Part shown: in pieces, positions 55,371-64,000 of the stretch
Position numbering within the stretch: position 1 is the stretch's first letter
Layout of the letters: the number at the start of each line of letters is the position of its first letter
Assembly: GCA_002794785.1 (NCBI GenBank)
Contig: NBBA01000026.1
Location: forward strand, 1 to 64,000
DNA: 64,000 nucleotides
Origin: Coniferiporia sulphurascens
Taxonomy: Eukaryota > Basidiomycota > Agaricomycetes > Hymenochaetales > Hymenochaetaceae
Direction of reading: 5' to 3'
Made by a program: the position numbers and the translations under genes
The notes under the pieces: generated by a model
Database searches by the model: none
What the model saw: only the letters and a program-made list of their open reading frames with translations
What the model was told of the DNA's origin: nothing

Positions 55371-57417
55371 ATGTCGAACCCAGGCGATTACAGGAACACT
55401 CTCCATCGAACAAATCGAACCAACCCCCCTCCGCCCCATCGGCCAACGCCGATCCAGACCGGGTCGCCAGGATGGCCGCAAACTGGGCCTCCGCAGGTGC
55501 CGCTGCGGCCGCAAGACATGGAGCGACTGCCCCCACCACTCCCACCCCCAACCCCCCCCATGAACCGACGTCCTCACCAGACGTCCTGGCCCCCTCCCCC
55601 CGCCATTGGCGACTCCCAATTGATATTGGCCTACGACTTCACTGCCCAAGCGCGGACGGAATCAAGGGCAGCATCCCGAGTTGGCTCCCCAGCCATATCG
55701 GTAGGATCAATCCATGGCTCCATTGAAACTGGTGAGACAGCCCCAGAAATGGTGGCTGACCCCCATACCCCCCTGCAACAGGTAGGAGGTGCAAGCCTCG
55801 GGCGGAAATGCTCCTCAGCCGCCATGTCGCCCCTCACACCGAGGGGTCCCCCCGCCCAAAATCATGAACAGCACACTGCAGGGTTCATGTACTCCCTCAC
55901 CCATGCCTTGGACGACTTTGACCAGCAAACCAAGGACGCCACCACTGAAACAATCGACATCAAGGCAGCGCAGTTTGTGGGCGACCTCCTCTGGAACGTA
56001 CAACAGATGCTGGTCAACATAGAGCAAGACAGGACATACCCCCAGAACATCATCTACCACAATGCAGTGATGGCCTACAACTTTGCGAGGGAGGGGGCAG
56101 TAATCGCCCTCCCAGAACCCTTCGCCCCAGCTCGCCCCCCCCAAAGGGCCCTGGCCACCACCGGGACCCCCGGCACCACCCCCGTGACCCCAGAAATGAG
56201 GGCGCTGACAGATGCAGTCAAGCACCTGACAACTGATGTGGCTTCTATTTCACGTCAGATGGCTTCCATCAGCTCTAGGCCCACCCCCTGAAAACAGCAA
56301 CAACAACAACAACAACAGCAGCCCGCCCCCAGGCCGCCCCCACCTCCTACGCACAAGTCACAGCAGCAGCGGCCCCCCGACAGTGACCAACCCAACCCCG
56401 GTGGCCCCGGCCACTGGAGCGGTCATCAACCCGACACAGAAGAAGAAGAAGCACCAGAGGAAGGTGCCCCCACCCCCAACCATGTATGCCAAGGACCCAA
56501 CCTTGGTCCTCACCCCAACAGTCGGCATATGGGCCGAAAATCAGAAGTCAGCAATGGCCCTGACAAAAACGTCCTGTGAGTTCTTCGCTTCCCTTCCCAC
56601 TGCAGACCAAGTCCTGGTCCTGTCCTCCTCCTACAACATAAAGGGGAACATCGTGACCATGTTTGCGGCGCACCCACCCTCGGCTAACCCGACCACGGAA
56701 ACGATTATTGATTGTCACTCCGCGGCCTACGCCTCCCACATGCGCACAGAGTGCATCGCGGCGGGAATTAATGTCCCGGCTGCCTTCTCCCTGACCCCCT
56801 CCAGAGTCCGCCCCAGGTCCGCCCTATGCATCTCCATGGTGCCATGCAAGGACTTCCTGTTCGGCCAGATCGGACACACCATCACCGAGAGAGCCCTCAT
56901 GGCTGAAATCCGGCACAACCCGGCACTCCGCAACCTCGACTTTGTAGTCACCCCCCACTTCGCCACCACCGAGGACCACCTGCCAACACTCAACAGGTGC
57001 CCAGTGGTCTTCTCCTTTGTCGACACCGATGGGTCCATCTGCAAACACCTCCTCAAGAGGCCACGTGTCTGGATGTTCAGTTCCACCCTCCGCCTCTCAG
57101 TCCCACCCGTCTGCCCCACCCTCACCCAATGTGAGCGGTGCCAGGGCCTCGGACACGGAACCAAAGGATGCCGAGCCCAACCATGTTGCACTGACTGTGC
57201 GGGTGCCCATCTGACCCACAATCACTGCAAATCGTGCGCCCACTGCGCAACAGATGCAGTGCCTGAAGGCAACAATTGCCCCCACCCCCACCTCTGCAAC
57301 AACTGCAAAGGCGACCATCCTGCCACCCTGCCGGCCTGCCCCAAGAAGAGGCAATACCACCAAATTGAAGAGGCCCTCGCCACCAACCCTACAGACGACC
57401 AGATGGAGGAAATATGA
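55371..57417 (+). pseudogene. B13 ORF1, gag-like protein, broken
   Basis: The start is ATG 55371 (MSNPGDYRNTLHRTNRTN). Soon after, the frame is shifted (a Pro-rich out-of-frame stretch) and returns near PAIGDSQLILAYDF. It then reads normally through GFMYSLTHALDDFDQQTKD, GDLLWNVQQMLVNIEQD and PEPFAPARPPQRA to the TGA at 56289. A further frame change leads into the C-terminal two thirds, open from about 56400 to 57417: KKKKHQRKVPPPPTMYAKDP, YNIKGNIVTMFAAHP, SMVPCKDFLFGQIGH, knuckles CERCQGLGHGTKGC, CTDCAGAHLTHNH and NCKGDHPATLPAC, and the acidic end DDQMEEI. It overlaps ORF2 by ATGA. Confidence 0.85.
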
Positions 57418-58236
57418 TAGAGACAATCTCTGTCATGCAGTGGAACGCTGCCCGCTCCTTAGCGGCGATACACTCCCTAATCTCTGTCCTTACAACTGAC
57501 CCCTCCCCTCCACACCTAATTCTTATCCAGGAACCACCTTGGTACCAAATAGGCCTGCAGCCATCACTCACTGACCCGACCGGCACCCTGGTCTTCAACG
57601 TACCCACAATCCCGGGCTACATACCCATACTACCGCCAGAGACCCGCCCTCGAGTAGTCACGTATGTATCCAGAACCCTCCCCCCCACCTCCTGGTCAAT
57701 CCTCGGAGCCGCATCCTATGGCACCAACATACTGACAGTAGAGGTACAATCCCAACTCACCCTCCAGGTGTGCAACTATTACGGCATGCACCCCCCGGAC
57801 CGAGAGAGCGCCCTCCCACGGTACCCAGGTGAGTCCTTTTTAATCTCACTCCCCTCGGCACTAGCCAGCACGCTACTCGTGGCGGGCGACTTCAACCATC
57901 GCCACCACATGTGGTCCGACTTTGCTGTCCCATGATGGGATGACTTGGGGGTGCAACCCCTTGACGACTTTTTTTGTGGGCATGGCCTAGCGCCTGCCCA
58001 CCTTCCTGACTCTGACTCACAGCCCGATGGCAAGCGTCGCCGGTGCCCCATTGACATGATCTGGGCCCCACCCTCGGTCAACCCCGACTCTATATTAGAT
58101 TCGGCCACATCTGACCCCTCACCTCTGTCCGACCATGCCATCTTACATTGGTCAGTGCCATCTCAGCCCCCCCCTCCTGTCCTAAAGACACACCGGCTAC
58201 TCCCAGCCAACAAGGAGGAATGGACCAACATTGCTA

Positions 58237-58496
58237 TTAAATAAATATAACGAACAATATAAATATAGTACGTGGTCATATGAACAACCACCTTACTAAG
58301 TGAACGATAATGCAACGATAATGCCATATGATATAGGGGCTAGATAGTTATAGTAGTACTAGCTCACAGAACGTGTATATAAGGGGAGCTGGTCTCGCCC
58401 TAGAAATACATCGGTTTACGCTGATAACTCACCTTTGCCTCTACTTCACCACTGCACCTCATCATCTACCACAACGTGCGTAGATTTTAAGAATCA
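58237..58496 (+). mobile_element. AT-rich insert, possible solo LTR
   Basis: About 260 nt of AT-rich sequence, unlike everything around it, interrupts B13 ORF2 between the codons for WTNI and AFPLL. It contains a TATA-like GTATATAAGG near 58374, followed by a pyrimidine-rich stretch, as in LTR promoters. It may begin TGCTATT and end AAGAATCA, but I could not find a clear target duplication. The type is therefore uncertain. No open frame is present. Confidence 0.5.
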
Positions 58497-58552
58497 CCTT
58501 CCCTCTCCTCAAAATAGCCTTCAGTCTTCCGGGGCATGACACCCATATGCTG

Positions 58553-58557
58553 GACAT
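58553..58557 (+). repeat. Target-site duplication GACAT, left copy
   Basis: GACAT recurs at 59115-59119 and brackets the solo LTR. Related B copies have a single GACAT here (CTGGACATTAAAGCC). Confidence 0.88.
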
Positions 58558-59114
58558 TGTTACAATTTTCCTTTACTTTCCCTTATGTGCTGACTCACTT
58601 CCTCTTCGTCATCATCAGTCAGCACAACTCCCCCATTTCTCTGCCTTACTCATCCTTATTCGCCCTACGCCATAAGACGCCATGATGACGCCTTATTGCA
58701 CCATCATGACGTGCTTTGCTTACTGATCACCGAACTTGTATTACCAAGGCCTTCCTTGAGTTTCCATGACCTTCCTTAGTCTGGTAAACATACCTAACCA
58801 AGTCGCTACAGTAGCAAACACTTAGAGTAGCATATAAGCATGTAACTTCAGTAGCACAAGCCCTAAGCTTGTGCTCTTTGTTCATACAAGCCCATTATCT
58901 GCTACCACCAGTCTACTGTGTGCCACTTGGCCAATAGTTGCTTCGTCGTAACCCGACTTGCTATAGAAGCCCACCGCGTCCACATCGTCGATCAGGAAGC
59001 CCCACCGACGATCACCCTCGACTTACGACATCTAGGAAGCCCCGTTGCCGTACTACCAGAACAGACGATCAGGAAGCCCCGACGTCGATCATCGCGTAAC
59101 CGTTGAGCTTAACA
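58558..59114 (+). mobile_element. Solo LTR, 557 nt
   Basis: It starts TGTTACAATT and ends GAGCTTAACA, giving the inverted termini TGTTA/TAACA. A 5-bp duplication GACAT lies on both sides inside B13 ORF2. No internal coding region remains, so recombination between two LTRs has probably removed it. Near the 3' end the block AGGAAGCCCC occurs three times (about 58993, 59033 and 59074), twice preceded by GATC. TGACG and TCATCATCA motifs also occur. Copia or Gypsy origin cannot be told from the LTR alone. Confidence 0.87.
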
Positions 59115-59119
59115 GACAT
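59115..59119 (+). repeat. Target-site duplication GACAT, right copy
   Basis: GACAT directly follows the TAACA end of the solo LTR, after which B13 ORF2 resumes. Confidence 0.88.
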
Positions 59120-62100
59120 CAAAGCCAAGGCAGTTATCAACTCTATGGTCGCTGCCCTTCAGCCGTTCACCCACCTCTCAAAGCCATCGAAAACGGAAGT
59201 CCCATGGTGGTCACCCCACTGCAAGACATTACTATCCGCCATTACAATGGCCACCACCCCCCTCCAGCGTGCAACAGCAAGAAGAGCCTTCAAAAGGGGC
59301 ATATGGACGGCCAAACAGCAGTTCTATGCGGACCAGGCATCGGAAGCAGACGCCTCCAACATCTGGAGCTGGGCCAAACGCGGCCTTGGCAACCGACCTA
59401 CCCCCATCCCATCGCTGAAACGGCGAGATGGAACCTTCACCCAAACGGATGACGAGAAAGGTGAGCTCTTTTGCAAAACCTTCTTCATGCCCCCACCACC
59501 CCAGACAGCAGCCAACACCCCGCTGCCACCACCTCAACCAGCTGCCCCGCCCATACTCCTTACGGAGCTCATGGGGGCACTATCCGATATGTCAAACTTG
59601 TCGGCTCTGGGTCTCTCAGGAATAGGTTACCACCCCCTGAAATGGGTGGTGGACGCCTACCCTGATGAGATTCTTACACTTTTCAATGACTGTCTATGCT
59701 TGGGGCACCACCCTGAGTGCTGGCGGGTGGCAAAGGTGGTAATGCTCTGGAAGCCAAACAAGAAAGACCCATTTTCGCTGCGCTCATACCAGCCCATCAC
59801 CCTCGAGGAGACCCTAGGGAAACTCCTCGAAAAGATAATAGCTAACCGGCTACAGTACCTCGTGAACACGAGGAACTGGCTGCCACCTAACCAATATGGG
59901 GGGCGACAGGGTCATTTGGTCTATGACGCTGCCCAACACCTCTTACAGATAGCGGAACGTGCCCACTCAGAGGGCCTTGTGTGCTCGGTCCTCGCAGTCG
60001 ACATCCAGGGTTTTTTCGACTCGGTGCACCCACACCTCCTCCACCGACAACTGTTGGACCTCAGTTGCACGCCAGACATGGCCAACTGGTGTCTGTCTTT
60101 CATGACGGATAGGCAGGTCGCAGTCGCATTTGACGGCACCACCCTCCCAACCGCCCCTAAACCCGACTATGGCACCCCCCAGGGCTCACCAGTCTCCCCC
60201 ATCCTGTCAACAATATTTGCAGGTGTGGTACTCTGGTGCTTTCACCAAGCCGGCACCACGGCCCTGGCTTATGTTGACGACCACTTACTTATATGCGTAG
60301 GACCCTCAGTAGCATCCAACTGCCGCGAGCTCGCCAAAGCATACCAACAACTCGACACCCTCTTCGGCACCATCAGTCTCAACATCGAAGCAGCCAAGAT
60401 GGAATGTCTCCACTTCCGCCCCCCTGGCGACGAACCGGCTATAATGGCTGGGACACAGCCAGCGTACAGGTCGACCCCAACACGCTAATCTGCCCCTCAA
60501 TCCCACTCCAGTGGTTGGGGATATGGTGGGATCCAGGCCTCTCCTTTAAGCCCCACGTTGAGCGGATGCGCTCCAAGGGGCTCTCCACCCTCGCCGCACT
60601 CCACATCCTGGGCAACACCCAACGTGGCATATTGGCCCTCCTCCTCCGCCGCCTCTATACCTCCTGCGTCCGCTCCGTCCTGTCATGGGGAGCGCCGGTG
60701 TGGTACCATGGCCGCCGCAAAAAAACTCTGGTAAACCACCTACAGGCTGTGCAAAACACGGCCTGCCGCTGGATCCTGGGCGTCTTCAAAGGCGCCTCCC
60801 CACATTCCACTAATTTTCTTTGCTCCGTTCCCCCTCTCTCTTTCTATTTTGAATATATAAAGACTACCCATTCCCTCCGCCTCTGGTGAGCCCCGCACTC
60901 TGTTGGATGAAAAATTTATAAAAACGTAACTAATAGACCTTTCTCCCTTTCTATGCAGGTCCAAGCCCCCCAGGTTCAACAGGTCCCAGCATACACACAT
61001 CCCCCATGGACGAACCCACTGGCATTTGCAAAAGGCCGGATCTGCTTTACCACTCCTACCACACCGGTTAGCGCTGACACCCGAAAATCCTTTGTGGCAG
61101 CTGTGTGCCAACTAGGCTCCACCCCCCATGTCCAGGTATTTACCAACAGCTCCCGCATTGACAATAAGTCGGGCTCGGCCATCTGCGCAATGCTGGGCCA
61201 CACCAGACTCTGGTCACGACGACTGGAATCCCCCACCTGTGCCACAGCCATGGACGCCGAGGAGTTCTCCCTCGCAACGGCCTCCGGCTGGGTGGCACAC
61301 CGCCTCCCGGCTCAACTGCGTGTTGCATCGGACATCTTCTTCCTGTCTGATTCACTGACTGCTATACACCTTTTCCATACCTGGGCCGCCACCCCCAGTG
61401 CCCACCTCCTGCACATCTGGAAAGCGGGTGTGGAGACTCTTCTGGACTCGTACCCCCAGCTCACAATTCATTTCATATGGTGCCCTGGTCACTCGGACAT
61501 CCCTGGGAATGAATGGGCTGACACAGAGGCAAAGCTAGCCACGGAGCTCCCCCCATCCGACCTTAAACCCTCCATCTCCACGCTAAAAGAAGTCGCCATC
61601 CGCACCCTCATGGAGCGATGGACACTCTCGCTAGCCCACCCCCTGGCCTCAACTGCCGATAAGTACCTTGCAGTTCATGGCCTCCCTTCATGACGACCAA
61701 GAAAGCTGCTCATGCACTTGGTCGACCACCCACGAAGCGAGCTTTCTGCAGTTGCGCAGGTCCTCTGCTGCACTGGTCCCTATGGGGGATACTGGCTGAG
61801 TTTTGACTCAGCCTACCATTGCAGGCATGGCCTGATTTCGCATTGCAGGTGGCACAACCACCCCCCCTGGCCCGTGCAGTCGACTGCCCACATCCTAGGT
61901 GGCTGCAGCACTTTCCACCCATGGATACAACACATGTGGCCACCTCGAGACCCTCTCCCAACCCACCACTCAGAGTGGGCTGATGAAAACTGCCTCCCGG
62001 TTTTGCGCTGATGGCTTAAGCTGACGGGGCACCTAAACCGCCTTTCTGACCATGCCCCAGGCGCCATACGGCTCTCCTTCGCTGCAATGGACCTAGGTGG

Positions 62101-62566
62101 ACACCCAACCGACGAGGATATGGACCTGGACCTCCTACGGGATTACATGCATCGTATGCTCGGACCCCGAACCCAGGACTCGGACCCAGCCCTTTTAGAG
62201 CTCTCAGGTACGCTCCCCCCCTTTCTGCTTGATTAGGGCCTGCCTTTCGAATTCCCTTGAATATGTCTCGGCCGGCGCTCTCACCCCCCCTTTCCAATTC
62301 TAAGCTTCTTACTTTTACCTGCCCTTAACCACCCGGTTTGTTTGTAGTGATATGTATTCCTCCCTCTCCCCTTGCCTCCTTACTAAATAGGGGCTCTTCA
62401 CACACCGGCACCCGTCTAGGGAGCAGAGCCCCCGCCCAGTTTCGTGTGATGCGCGATGACAGGCGCCTCCGTTGTTATGTAGTTAGGGCCCCCCCTTCAG
62501 GGGGGCAGCTTGTAATTATGTAATACTGCAGGAATAATAATAATAATAATAAAAATAATAAAAAAA

Positions 62567-62580
62567 GAGGGGGTCACAAG
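62567..62580 (+). repeat. Target-site duplication of B13, right copy
   Basis: GAGGGGGTCACAAG lies directly after the B13 tail and is identical to 55299-55312. Confidence 0.93.
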
Positions 62581-62924
62581 GTGGCCACACATGCCTTATC
62601 CACAGATGGAAGGTGCTACAGCTGCCGAGGATGTGAGCAGTCAACTGTGCGGGCCAGGGGGGGTGGTTGTGCCACCTGCAATGCGAAATCAGGCTGTGCC
62701 TGCATCAGTAGGCTGAGTCAAAACTCAGCCAGTAACCCCCATAGGGACCGGCCCAACAGAGGACCTGTGCAACTGCAGATAGCTCGCTGTGTGGGTGGTC
62801 AACTGAATGCATGAGCAGCTTTCTAGGTCGGCAGGAAGGGAGGCCATGTACCACCAAATATTTGTTGGCGGTGGAGGCAAGTGGGTGGGCAAGCGAGAGC
62901 ATCCACCGGTCCATGACACCGACC
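62567..62924 (-). pseudogene. B12 ORF2 upstream part, RNase H C-terminal region
   Basis: The minus strand reads MDRWMLSLAHPLASTANKYLVVHGLPSC, then ELSAVAQVLCWAGPYGGYWLSFDSAY, then the CRWH...HILGSC cluster. It continues across the B13 insertion into 55312-54689. The element is truncated at about 62924, where N sequence begins. It has no catalytic domain. Confidence 0.82.
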
Positions 62925-63175
62925 ACCTCCTGTCATTCCCAGTGAAGGGTTCATGAGTAGGGGCCTGCCATCTCCCCCAAGGGCCCGTGGTGGCCTGTTG
63001 CTCTCGCATCGGCTGGTTATCACTGACGACGCCACATGTTATGAGACCCCTATGTCCTTATAGCATCTAATGCCATCATCAGACACCCTTTTGGGAATTT
63101 GGGGAGGCAGTTCTTTGATAAGTCATGCCAAGGACTTCGTGGCCCCATGACCGAGGTCACTACCCAAGGGTATGC
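62925..63175 (-). repeat. N-family middle segment
   Basis: Read on the minus strand, 63110 to 62925 is collinear with 28676-28840 of N. Shared blocks include GGGTCTC, TGATGATGGCA and GTCTCATAACA. The remaining ~60 nt up to 63175 extend the match only weakly. The segment ends exactly where the A5 5' terminus begins. No coding region is supported. Confidence 0.6.
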
Positions 63176-63980
63176 CATCCCTTCTTGACCTCTTACCACC
63201 ACCATCTCCCTAGAGCAGGTAGCTCAAACTCCCCCATGGCAGATTGGTTTGGTGGTCGTCCCCTACGACCCACAGGCCTCTCCACTGCTAGTTCTACAGT
63301 GTCGGGCACGGCCAATCCAGGCCGCTGTCAGTCGCCAACTGCCCCCTGCAGCCGCTCGCTGTCCCCACCAGCACGACTAACCGCCCCCGACTACGACAAC
63401 CTAACAGGAGTCACCCCCATCGGCAACCTAAATGAGTGGCCGCAAAGGGGGACTCAAACCGCCCTTGATGTCGCCTTGGTCCAGCAAACCACCAACCAAG
63501 ACACTGACGACCAGATGCAGGACAACCCGCAGACACCCCCCCAGTCGACTGGCAAATGCAGAGCCGACGTCCTATCCCCCAAGACCCCCCGCAACCGACT
63601 GGTCACCTCAGAGTTCATAAGAGCACTGACAGACTTCGCACCAAACGTAGAAAGGGCCCTCGACAACCTCAAAGCCGACATCGAAAAGGCTGCCAGCTCC
63701 ACATTGGTCGTACAGGCAACAGCAGCATTCCTGGGGAAACTAACGGCCCTCAGCCATGAAGCGCTCTCGACAACATACCAGATGCAAGATCGGGATGACC
63801 CGGAACACATTGCCACTCATGCAGTGGAGCAGGAATATGCCCAAGCCACGATGGGCATGAGAATCTCACTTGGTGCACCATTCTCCTCAGCCATGAGAGC
63901 CCTGTTCACCTTCAGCATGAGGACTAACCAGCAGGCTCAAGCCCAACCTACTCCCCCTGACTCACAGATATCAGCATTAG
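63176..63980 (+). mobile_element. Family A LINE, copy A5, 5' end only
   Basis: It begins CATCCCTTCTTGACCTC, then CCACCACCATCTCCCTAGAG, the leader seen in A1/A3, and gag from 63236. It is the only A copy here with the complete 5' terminus. The sequence departs from all other gag copies at 63981. Confidence 0.82.
63236..63980 (+). pseudogene. A5 ORF1 (gag), N-terminal 248 codons, open but cut
   Basis: The ATG at 63236 opens MADWFGGRPLRPTGLSTAS, and the frame is uninterrupted to the break at 63981. It matches A3 gag closely in the Pro/Ser-rich N-terminus, the region DFAPNVERALDNLKADIEKAA and the block TYQMQDRDDPEHIATHAVEQEYAQATM. After SQISAL the sequence changes to unrelated AT-rich DNA with a stop at 63992. 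The central block and zinc knuckles are absent from this window. Confidence 0.85.
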
Positions 63981-64000
63981 TGTTAGTAAATTGATGAAAA
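63981..64000 (+). mobile_element. Possible start of an LTR element at the window edge
   Basis: The A5 gag sequence stops and TGTTAGTAAATTG begins. TGTTA is a common LTR start and is shared with the solo LTR at 58558. Only 20 nt are visible, so this is a weak call. Confidence 0.3.

Larger units (their letters stand above)
57414..62236 (+). pseudogene. B13 ORF2, endonuclease / RT / RNase H polyprotein with inserts
   Basis: The start is ATG 57414 (MIETISVMQWNAARS). The endonuclease has IQEPPWYQIG, VAGDFNHRHHMW, a TGA near 57935, CPIDMIWAP and SDHAI. Two inserts split the endonuclease-RT linker. From 59120 the RT is open: GLSGIGYHPLKW, DIQGFFDSV, GTPQGSPVSPIL and YVDDHL are all intact. One base change near 60424 shifts the frame. 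A TGA near 60887 sits in the linker. RNase H has FTNSS (altered first Asp), SDSLTAIHLF and GNEWAD. TGA codons lie at 61691 and 62009 (B1 has CGA at the latter). The normal end is at 62234-62236. Confidence 0.88.
55313..62566 (+). mobile_element. Family B LINE, copy B13, full length, with two LTR-type insertions
   Basis: The element begins CATCCTTCTTGACC at 55313 and ends with a (TAA)n/poly(A) tail at about 62532-62566. Perfect 14-nt duplications lie on both sides. Without the two inserts (58237-58496 and 58558-59114) it is about 6.4 kb, the same as B6. It inserted into the minus-strand B12. Confidence 0.93.

Noticed and set aside
2290..62011. Classical CpA-type repeat-induced point mutation as the main cause of decay.
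   Set aside because: Most stops that can be polarised are CGA to TGA (CpG). Only a few, such as CAG to TAG at 27362 and TGG to TGA or TAG at 12896 and 40457, fit CpA.
1..64000. CRISPR arrays, bacterial operons, phage or plasmid genes, host fungal genes.
   Set aside because: No regularly spaced repeats, Shine-Dalgarno-led gene strings or non-element proteins are visible. ATGA overlaps here belong to LINE ORF pairs.

Overview
The window is almost entirely transposable-element sequence. I found no host gene, tRNA, rRNA, CRISPR array or bacterial-type operon. Nearly every coding stretch belongs to non-LTR retrotransposons (LINEs) with two open reading frames. ORF1 is a gag-like protein of about 675-690 residues ending in Cys/His zinc knuckles. 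ORF2 is about 1,330 residues: apurinic-type endonuclease, reverse transcriptase, RNase H, then a Cys/His tail. This architecture is that of the Tad1/I group common in filamentous fungi, so a fungal genome, perhaps a basidiomycete with GC-rich repeats, is the likeliest source. That is an inference, because no host gene is present to confirm it.

Two autonomous families are present; the names are mine. Family A starts ORF2 with MSAQI and ends in a GGCCCC/GGGGCC hairpin before (TAAA)n or poly(A). Family B starts ORF2 with MNRDI or MIETI and ends in a run-of-C/run-of-G hairpin before (TAA)n or poly(A). Their last ~150 nt are related. A third sequence, N, is non-coding (up to 1.26 kb) and shares the 5' terminal box CATCCTTCTTG with A and B.

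Layout. 1-61: B 3' UTR. 62-608: N head joined to an A tail. 609-6993: near-complete A1 (+). 6994-15230: A2 (+), split by truncated B1 (7338-9775) with a 15-nt target-site duplication (TSD). 15231-15507: N pieces (-). 15508-21907: near-complete A3 (-), which with its flank is an almost perfect inverted copy of 253-6993. 21908-35865: A4 (-), split by complete B2 (22578-33662, -) with a 16-nt TSD. B2's gag is itself split by a composite B3/N/B4 insertion (26959-31600, +). 35866-37531: B5. 37532-43972: complete B6 (+). 43973-46025: deleted B7 (-). 46026-54583: B8 (+), carrying B11, which carries chimeric B9 (-): three nesting levels. 54584-54688: unclear. 54689-62924: B12 (-), split by complete B13 (55313-62566, +), which holds one LTR-like insert and one clear solo LTR. 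62925-63175: N (-). 63176-63980: start of A5 (+), cut at 63981, perhaps by the start of an LTR.

The copies are decayed. Most in-frame stops read TGA where a related copy has CGA, which points to C-to-T change at CpG. Many frameshifts lie in homopolymer runs. The inverted pair shows that some of these may be sequencing error, because one arm is broken where the other is open. The most interesting features are the non-collinear insertions flanked by single TSDs (reverse-transcriptase template jumping), the shared 5' terminal box that links the non-coding N sequence to both LINE families, and the invariant ATGA overlap that couples ORF1 to ORF2.
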